57,280 nucleotides of DNA from Domibacillus robiginosus (lineage in GTDB: Bacteria > Bacillota > Bacilli > Bacillales > Domibacillaceae). This document shows, piece after piece, positions 52,024 through 57,280 of this stretch. The stretch is from positions 1 to 57,280 of the forward strand of contig NZ_LAHL01000031.1 in the NCBI RefSeq assembly GCF_000966195.1, in the 5' to 3' direction. The position numbers were made by a program, and so were the translations under genes. Within the stretch, counting starts at the first letter, position 1. Every line of letters begins with the position of its first letter. The notes under the pieces are model-generated. The model searched no databases. It worked only from the letters and a program-made list of their open reading frames with translations, and had not been told where the DNA came from.

Positions 52024-52376
52024 AGTTATTTACATAGTGAACTCTTTTCAGCTGTTCTTTTGTAAGAGTAATTAGGAGCCGGTAGCATAGAAGTTTGACA
52101 GAAGACCGACTGCTTATAAAGGCTGGATAAAAAAATGGGTTTTCATAAGGAGGCGGCTTAATTAAATAAGAGAAAGCGACATAAGCGTTCCTGTTAACGA
52201 AGGGACGCTTATGTGGCAAAGCGGTAAAGTCTGAATAAAGAGATAACTCGATGCGAAAAATGAACAAAAGCAATGGATTTATCAAATGTTATGTATAAGA
52301 GGGAGGAAGCCGGTTTACGGGAGCATCAGATACTGGAGAGAAGCTGTATCGTTTTCTTTATCCACCTATGCTTATT
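52024..52376. other. Intergenic region, no gene recognised
   Basis: A possible hairpin (AAGCGTCCCTTCG with its near-complement AACGAAGGGACGCTT, about 52183-52212) flanked by AT-rich sequence. A minus-strand frame across it (51971-52285) lacks a ribosome binding site. Confidence 0.3.
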
Positions 52377-52754
52377 TTACTTGCTGCGCGCCGGCTGCTC
52401 AAGTTCCCGTTTCGCTTTGATAAACGCAATAAACTGACGGATTTCTTCTTCTGAAAGAGCCTGACCATCTACCGAAAGCATACAACTCTCCAGATTGTTT
52501 AAGTCTACAGTTGTTTTTTCATCCTGGCGGTTGGACTGATCTGCATAAGCGCCGGGTTCGTCTACTCTGCCTAAAATATAGTCGACGGACGTATGAAATA
52601 AGTCAGCCATAGCCGTAATGGCTTCAAGTGAAGGCCGGCGATAGCCTGATTCGTAACCCGCATATGTACTTTTAGCCATGCCAAGTTGATCGGATACATA
52701 CTGCAGCGACCAGTTTCTTTCTTTTCGCAGGGCCATTAACCTGTTTAAATTCAT
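52377..52754 (-). CDS. ansR: XRE-family repressor of the ansAB operon
   Basis: 125 residues. The start is set at the ATG at 52754, 8 nt from AAGGAG; the in-frame ATG and GTG just upstream are too close to it. The N-terminal helix-turn-helix (about 1-60) reads ALRKERNWSLQYVSDQLGMA, then KSTYAGYESGYRRPSLEAIT. The C-terminal part is a helical dimerisation or effector segment. It is divergent from ansA with two identical candidate operators between them, as for AnsR of B. subtilis, which represses ansAB in the absence of asparagine. One operator overlaps its own promoter. Confidence 0.88.
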   Translation of the reverse strand: MNLNRLMALRKERNWSLQYVSDQLGMAKSTYAGYESGYRRPSLEAITAMADLFHTSVDYILGRVDEPGAYADQSNRQDEKTTVDLNNLESCMLSVDGQALSEEEIRQFIAFIKAKRELEQPARSK

Positions 52755-52807
52755 CATCACCGCTCCTTTATCTTTCCGTTTATTATATCACGTTCACCAA
52801 ATAAAAA

Positions 52808-52824
52808 GTACGCGGAACGAGAAC
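52808..52824. promoter_or_regulatory. AnsR operator candidate 1
   Basis: GTACGCGGAACGAGAAC, identical over 17 bp to a second copy 63 bp away. It lies 9 bp upstream of the ansA -35 and, on the other strand, just upstream of or over the -35 of ansR (whose -10 TATAAT is near 52786). Confidence 0.7.
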
Positions 52825-52833
52825 TTTTTTGTC

Positions 52834-52862
52834 TTGATTTCTTCGATATTAGCTCATATAAT
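52834..52862 (+). promoter_or_regulatory. Sigma-A promoter of ansA
   Basis: TTGATT (52834-52839), a 17-bp spacer and TATAAT (52857-52862). It lies between the two operator copies. Confidence 0.75.
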
Positions 52863-52870
52863 ACAATTAT

Positions 52871-52887
52871 GTACGCGGAACGAGAAC
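52871..52887. promoter_or_regulatory. AnsR operator candidate 2
   Basis: The second perfect copy of GTACGCGGAACGAGAAC, starting 8 bp after the ansA -10 and so covering the transcription start. Binding here would block initiation. Confidence 0.7.
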
Positions 52888-52971
52888 ATTATTAAAAAGA
52901 ATACGCTTACAACAAAAGGGACTTTTATTTACTTAATGAACATGAAAAGTGTATGAAGGGCGTGAATTGTA

Positions 52972-53961
52972 TTGAAACGACTATTATTGCTTACAACAGG
53001 TGGGACTATTGCTTCTTCGGAAGGGAAAAATGGCTTAGAGCCAGGAATGAATTCAGAAGATTTTTTAAACCACGTGCCGGGATTGGAGATTCCGTATGAG
53101 CTTCAAACGAAAGAACTGTTGAATATAGACAGTACAAATATGCAGCCGGAAAACTGGGTACAAATCGCCGAGGCTGTGCATGAAGCATACGATCAGTACG
53201 ATGGCTTTGTGATTACGCATGGAACAGATACTATGGCGTATACATCCGCTGCGCTGTCTTATATGCTTCAAGGCTCTATCAAACCGATCGTGCTGACTGG
53301 CTCCCAAATCCCAATTGCTTTCGAAAAAACAGACGCGAAGCGTAATATTGGAGATGCCATTCGTTTTGCATGCGAGGAAATCGGCGGAGTGTATGTGGTG
53401 TTTGATGGCCGTGTGATTCAAGGAACACGTGCAATTAAACTGCGGACCAAAAGCTACGATTCGTTTGAAAGCATTAATTTCCCGTATGTGGCCTCTGTTT
53501 CGCGGGAAGGCGTGGAATATAACCAGAATCCTAAGCCAACACTAGAGCGAACATTAACATTAGATACGTCTCTTTGTACGGAAGTAGGTCTTATTAAATT
53601 ATATCCAGGCATTGAGCCCAGCTTTTTTGATGCGCTGAAAGATCTTTATAAAGGGATTATCGTAGAAGGATATGGAAGCGGCGGTGTACCGTTTCAAGGG
53701 CGAAATATTTTAGAAAAGGTCAATGAGCTGGCCCATCAAGGAACAGCGGTTGTGATTACGACCCAGTGTCTTGAAGAAGGAGAAGACATTGATGTATATG
53801 AAGTAGGCCGGAATATTGATCAAAGTGTTGTGATTCGGGCAGGAAATATGAATACTGAGGCGCTTGTCCCAAAATTGATGTGGACTCTTGGTAAAACAAA
53901 TGATATTCAGCAAGTGAAAAAGTGGATGGAAACACCAATTGCTAACGATTTAATGGTTTAA
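52972..53961 (+). CDS. ansA: L-asparaginase
   Basis: 329 residues from a TTG start (AAGGGCG about 8 nt upstream). It hydrolyses asparagine to aspartate and ammonia in the cytoplasm. The two catalytic triads' motifs are present: [11 protein letters not shown] with nucleophile Thr12, and [10 protein letters not shown] with His83, Thr85 and Asp86. The C-terminal GAGN-type region reads [14 protein letters not shown]. No signal peptide. First gene of ansA-ansB(-mleN-mleA), under AnsR. Confidence 0.93.
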   Translation: MKRLLLLTTGGTIASSEGKNGLEPGMNSEDFLNHVPGLEIPYELQTKELLNIDSTNMQPENWVQIAEAVHEAYDQYDGFVITHGTDTMAYTSAALSYMLQGSIKPIVLTGSQIPIAFEKTDAKRNIGDAIRFACEEIGGVYVVFDGRVIQGTRAIKLRTKSYDSFESINFPYVASVSREGVEYNQNPKPTLERTLTLDTSLCTEVGLIKLYPGIEPSFFDALKDLYKGIIVEGYGSGGVPFQGRNILEKVNELAHQGTAVVITTQCLEEGEDIDVYEVGRNIDQSVVIRAGNMNTEALVPKLMWTLGKTNDIQQVKKWMETPIANDLMV

Positions 53962-53987
53962 AATCAAAAAGGAAAGCGGGAACTAGT

Positions 53988-55415
53988 GTGGAAAAAGAAA
54001 ATGCGTATCGTATAGAAAGGGATTTTCTCGGCGAAAAAGCACTGCCAGCCAATGTGTATTATGGCATTCAAACATTGCGGGCGGTTGAGAATTTTCCGAT
54101 CACCGGCTATAAAATCCACGAGGAAATGATTCGGGCACTGACGATGATTAAAAAAGCAGCCGCAGCTGCCAATATGGATGCAGGGCGCCTGGAAAAAGAA
54201 AAAGGCGCTGCGATTATCGAAGCGGCTGAAGAAATTCTTGCCGGCCAATGGCATGACTATTTTATTGTTGATCCAATTCAAGGCGGCGCAGGTACATCCA
54301 TGAATATGAATACAAACGAAGTCATCGCCAACCGGGCGCTGGAAATTATGGGACATCCTAAAGGAGCTTATCATGAGTTGAGCCCAAACAGTCACGTAAA
54401 TATGTCACAGTCCACAAATGATGTATTTCCAACAGCTATTCACATCTCAACTTTGAATTTACTGGAAAAGCTTCTTGTGACAATGGAGCGGATGCTGGCT
54501 GTTTTTCACGGAAAAGCAGAACAGTTTGATCATGTGATTAAAATGGGACGCACACATCTCCAGGATGCTGTGCCAATCCGTCTCGGGCAGGAGTTCGAAG
54601 CGTACAGCCGTGTTATTGGACGCGATATTAAACGGATTGCCCAGGCCCGTCAGCATCTGTATGAAGTCAATATGGGAGCAACTGCTGTCGGCACTGGCTT
54701 AAATGCTGATCCTTGCTATATTGAAAACGTCGTCAAGCACCTGGCAGAGATTAGCGGCCTTCCTCTTGTAAGTGCTGAACATCTGGTGGATGCAACACAA
54801 AACACAGATGCGTACACAGAAGTATCGGCGGCTTTAAAAGTATGCATGATGAATATGTCCAAAATCGCAAATGATTTGCGGATTATGGCTTCTGGCCCGC
54901 GTGCCGGACTGGGGGAAATCACGCTGCCGGCCCGTCAGCCAGGTTCGTCTATCATGCCAGGTAAAGTCAATCCGGTTATGGCCGAGCTGATTAATCAGAT
55001 TGCTTTCCAGGTAATCGGAAATGATCATACGATTTGTCTTGCTTCAGAAGCAGGCCAGCTTGAGTTAAATGTTATGGAGCCGGTGCTTGTTTTCAATCTC
55101 CTGCAATCCATCAGCATTATGAACAATGGCTTCCAGAGCTTTACAAGCTACTGTGTGGAAGGTATTGAGGCAAATGAACAGCATTTAAAAGAATATGTGG
55201 AGAAAAGTGTAGGAGTCATTACCGCCATCAACCCGCATCTTGGCTATGAAACAACATCTCAGATCGCACGAGAAGCTGTACTGAGCGGGAAATCGGTGCG
55301 TGAGCTTTGTCTTCAAAAAGGACTGCTTACAGAACGAGAGCTGGATCTGATTTTAAATCCGTACGAAATGACAAAACCAGGTATTGCCGGAAGTGAATTG
55401 ATTGCACAAAAGTAA
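53988..55415 (+). CDS. ansB: Aspartate ammonia-lyase (aspartase)
   Basis: 475 residues from a GTG start. It converts aspartate to fumarate and ammonia. Fumarase/aspartase superfamily signature GSSIMPGKVNPVMAELI (about 318-334), with QGGAGTSMNMNTNEVIANRA, HVNMSQSTNDVFPTA and KMGRTHLQDAVPIRL. It is 26 bp after ansA, completing asparagine catabolism to fumarate. Confidence 0.95.
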   Translation: MEKENAYRIERDFLGEKALPANVYYGIQTLRAVENFPITGYKIHEEMIRALTMIKKAAAAANMDAGRLEKEKGAAIIEAAEEILAGQWHDYFIVDPIQGGAGTSMNMNTNEVIANRALEIMGHPKGAYHELSPNSHVNMSQSTNDVFPTAIHISTLNLLEKLLVTMERMLAVFHGKAEQFDHVIKMGRTHLQDAVPIRLGQEFEAYSRVIGRDIKRIAQARQHLYEVNMGATAVGTGLNADPCYIENVVKHLAEISGLPLVSAEHLVDATQNTDAYTEVSAALKVCMMNMSKIANDLRIMASGPRAGLGEITLPARQPGSSIMPGKVNPVMAELINQIAFQVIGNDHTICLASEAGQLELNVMEPVLVFNLLQSISIMNNGFQSFTSYCVEGIEANEQHLKEYVEKSVGVITAINPHLGYETTSQIAREAVLSGKSVRELCLQKGLLTERELDLILNPYEMTKPGIAGSELIAQK

Positions 55416-55459
55416 GTGAACGTGCATAAAAACCGGTAAAAAGGGGACGGGAGAACAGG

Positions 55460-56884
55460 ATGAAGACAATTAGACTGCCATTCATGTGGGAAATCATCGT
55501 AACACTTGGACTTTTTTTAGCGATTGTTTTTTCTTTTACAGCACTATATGATCTGCCGATTCAATTAGCTTTATTTATTTCCTGGTTTTTAGTGATGATG
55601 CTTGGCACGAGGCTGGGACACCGCTATCAGGACTTGCAGGGGGCGATTACAAAAGGGATTTCCAACGGTCTGGAAGCTGTTTTGATTTTAATCGCGGTGG
55701 GTGCGCTGATCGGTACGTGGATTGCCGGTGGCGTAGTGCCAACCTTGATCTATTACGGCCTTGAGATGATTCATCCAAGCATCTTTTTGCTGGCAACGCT
55801 CCTGATTTGTTCGATTACGTCGTTAGCGACTGGTACCTCATGGGGAACGGTAGGAACAGCGGGTATTGCGATGATGGCCATTGGTGAAGGGCTTGGCATG
55901 CCGCTTCCACTTGTAGCCGGTGCAGTACTTTCCGGTGCGTATTTTGGAGACAAGCTTTCGCCGCTGTCAGACAGCACGATTTTGGCCGCTTCTATGTCAA
56001 AAGTAGAAGTGATAGCGCACGTTCGTGCTATGCTGTATCTGGATATACCGGCTTACTTGATTACCGCTGCTCTGTTTACAGGAGCTGGATTTATCTACAG
56101 TGGTCGAAATACGGACCTTGAAAAAGTCGAGTTTTTAAAAAGGGCGCTCCTTCAAGAGTTTGATATCCATATCTGGATGCTCGCGCCGGCTTTGTTCGTT
56201 ATTTTAATGCTCGCTTTTAAAAAGCCGTCTTTGCCTACTATTGCAGCGGGATCGCTTCTGGGGGCAGTCTGGGCTGCTGTTTTCCAGGGCATGTCTTTTA
56301 TAGATGCAGTGGCGACAGCATACAGCGGCTTTAGTATTAATACGGGCATTGAATTTACTGATCAGCTATTAAATCGCGGCGGCATTGAGGGAATGCTAGG
56401 CTCTGTCGCTGTGATCATTTTAGGGCTTGGATTTGGCGGTTTGCTTGAGCATTTAGGAATCCTGAAAGTAATTGTATCTTCTTTTGAACGCTTCCTAACA
56501 TCGGCAGGAAACGTAACACTTTCCACGCTGATTGTAGCATTCCTGGCAAATATCTTCGGATGTGCGATGTACGTATCACTTATCTTAACGCCAAAAATTA
56601 TGGCGGACAGCTATGATAAGCTGCATATTGACCGAAGAGTACTCGCGCGGAATTCCGAAGTAGGCGGGACGCTAACCTCTGGAATGGTGCCATGGTCAGA
56701 CAACGGTATTTTCATGGCAGGTATACTGGGTGTGTCCACCTTTGCTTACGTACCGTTTATGTGGCTAAGCTTTGTATCCATACTGCTGGCTATTATTTAT
56801 GGCTATACCGGTAAATACATTTGGTATGTTAAAGATCCAAAAGCGAAGGCACAGCCGATCGACCAAACTTCTTCAATGTCGTAA
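55460..56884 (+). CDS. mleN: NhaC-family antiporter, probable malate/lactate exchanger
   Basis: 474 residues with about 12 membrane helices of the NhaC Na+/H+ antiporter family: NGLEAVLILIAVGALIGTWI, TGTSWGTVGTAGIAMMAIGE, GAYFGDKLSPLSDSTILAAS and SGMVPWSDNGIFMAG. In B. subtilis the gene after ansAB encodes MleN, which exchanges 2H+-malate for Na+-lactate and is followed by mleA. The same order here supports that assignment over a plain NhaC. It lies 44 bp after ansB. Confidence 0.85.
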   Translation: MKTIRLPFMWEIIVTLGLFLAIVFSFTALYDLPIQLALFISWFLVMMLGTRLGHRYQDLQGAITKGISNGLEAVLILIAVGALIGTWIAGGVVPTLIYYGLEMIHPSIFLLATLLICSITSLATGTSWGTVGTAGIAMMAIGEGLGMPLPLVAGAVLSGAYFGDKLSPLSDSTILAASMSKVEVIAHVRAMLYLDIPAYLITAALFTGAGFIYSGRNTDLEKVEFLKRALLQEFDIHIWMLAPALFVILMLAFKKPSLPTIAAGSLLGAVWAAVFQGMSFIDAVATAYSGFSINTGIEFTDQLLNRGGIEGMLGSVAVIILGLGFGGLLEHLGILKVIVSSFERFLTSAGNVTLSTLIVAFLANIFGCAMYVSLILTPKIMADSYDKLHIDRRVLARNSEVGGTLTSGMVPWSDNGIFMAGILGVSTFAYVPFMWLSFVSILLAIIYGYTGKYIWYVKDPKAKAQPIDQTSSMS

Positions 56885-57044
56885 ATAGACTGGAGCAAGT
56901 GGGAGAGAATGTATTATATGATCTGCAGTTTGATTTTGTTTGAAGCAAAGTCAGACTGCTTCGTCGTGTAAAATTCATTTAAACATTTCTAATTGAAAAC
57001 ATTCATAAAGAAAGCGCATGTTCTCAATAATTGGAGGTATACGC

Positions 57045-57280
57045 ATGGCATATAACAAATTAATTCGCACACTGATGATCGAAATTCCATCGATTCCGGG
57101 CAGCCTTGGGAAAGCAGCAACAGCTATTGGGCTGCGCGGCGGTGACATTGGTGAGGTAGAAACAATTAAAGTGGGTCCGGCTTACACGCAGCGAGATATC
57201 ACGATACAAATTGAGCGGGAAGAGCAGCTAAAGGAAATTATCGAAAGCATCAATGCACTAGAAGGTTTCCACGTGCAGGC
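57045..57280 (+). CDS. mleA: NAD-dependent malic enzyme, N-terminal part only
   Basis: The open frame runs off the window end after 78 codons. TTGGAGG precedes the ATG. The visible part, starting MAYNKLIRTLMIEIPSI with GSLGKAATAIGLRGGDIGEV, is the N-terminal ACT domain found in NAD-malic enzymes of Bacillaceae. With mleN before it, the whole would convert malate to pyruvate (or lactate). The catalytic domain is not in the window, so the enzyme assignment rests on the ACT domain and synteny. Confidence 0.75.
   Translation, partial: MAYNKLIRTLMIEIPSIPGSLGKAATAIGLRGGDIGEVETIKVGPAYTQRDITIQIEREEQLKEIIESINALEGFHVQ

Overview
The window comes from a low-to-moderate GC, endospore-forming Bacillaceae chromosome. 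Support comes from gene content: an Sda-like sporulation checkpoint protein, an RsfA/GerR-type prespore regulator, the sporulation diadenylate cyclase CdaS, an RsbR-type stressosome protein, FapR-, Rex- and CcpA-type operators, strong AGGAGG ribosome binding sites and many U-tailed terminators. No rRNA, canonical tRNA, IS element, CRISPR array or prophage was recognised.

Layout. (1) 0.1-7.2 kb: a molybdopterin oxidoreductase with a C-terminal LysM domain and a small partner, an RsbR paralogue, NADP-glutamate dehydrogenase (gdhA) and a winged-helix-like protein. (2) 7.2-12.8 kb: a decayed accessory tract with broken genes (beta-helix protein, L,D-transpeptidase), small genes (Sda-like, excisionase-like, DUF3862-like, a lipoprotein) and two different three-copy repeat families. 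One family looks like minus-strand small RNAs ending in terminators. (3) 12.8-17.2 kb: PadR-type regulator plus a heterodimeric ABC exporter. (4) 17.5-23.5 kb: a GC-rich repeat, then an inositol/sugar catabolic group (isomerase, Gfo/Idh dehydrogenase, iolT, AraC regulator) with a decayed second copy of the isomerase. (5) 23.8-28.2 kb: a MaoC hydratase, a tRNA-like RNA with the anticodon arm replaced by about 145 nt, an RsfA-like regulator and a YcgQ/YcgR-like pair.

(6) 28.2-30.6 kb: a MutS2-family ATPase lacking the Smr nuclease domain. It lies behind a strong promoter, a 7-codon leader ORF inside a long stem, and an intrinsic terminator, which is the architecture of ribosome-mediated attenuation. 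I regard this as the best candidate for an undescribed system. (7) 30.6-33.6 kb: a truncated acetyltransferase and a minus-strand operon of membrane alpha/beta hydrolase, response regulator and histidine kinase. (8) 34-36.8 kb: a cyclic-di-GMP-I riboswitch ahead of a short ORF and an NAD(P)-binding protein, then FapR-controlled fabHB and cdaS.

(9) 37.4-44 kb: a broken flippase-like gene and the mannitol cluster mtlA-mtlR-mtlD. (10) 44-50 kb: Rex-controlled yjlC-ndh and a 1253-residue PAS-PAS-GGDEF-EAL-PAS-PAS-histidine kinase whose GGDEF and EAL motifs are both altered. (11) 50-57.3 kb: an unknown DNA-binding-like protein, a frameshifted membrane protein gene behind a leader terminator, and ansR / ansA-ansB-mleN-mleA (asparagine to aspartate to fumarate, then malate-lactate exchange and malic enzyme). 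mleA runs off the window end.

Two nucleotide second messengers are represented: c-di-GMP by the riboswitch and the GGDEF/EAL kinase, c-di-AMP by CdaS. All identifications are from reading the sequence; no database search was run.
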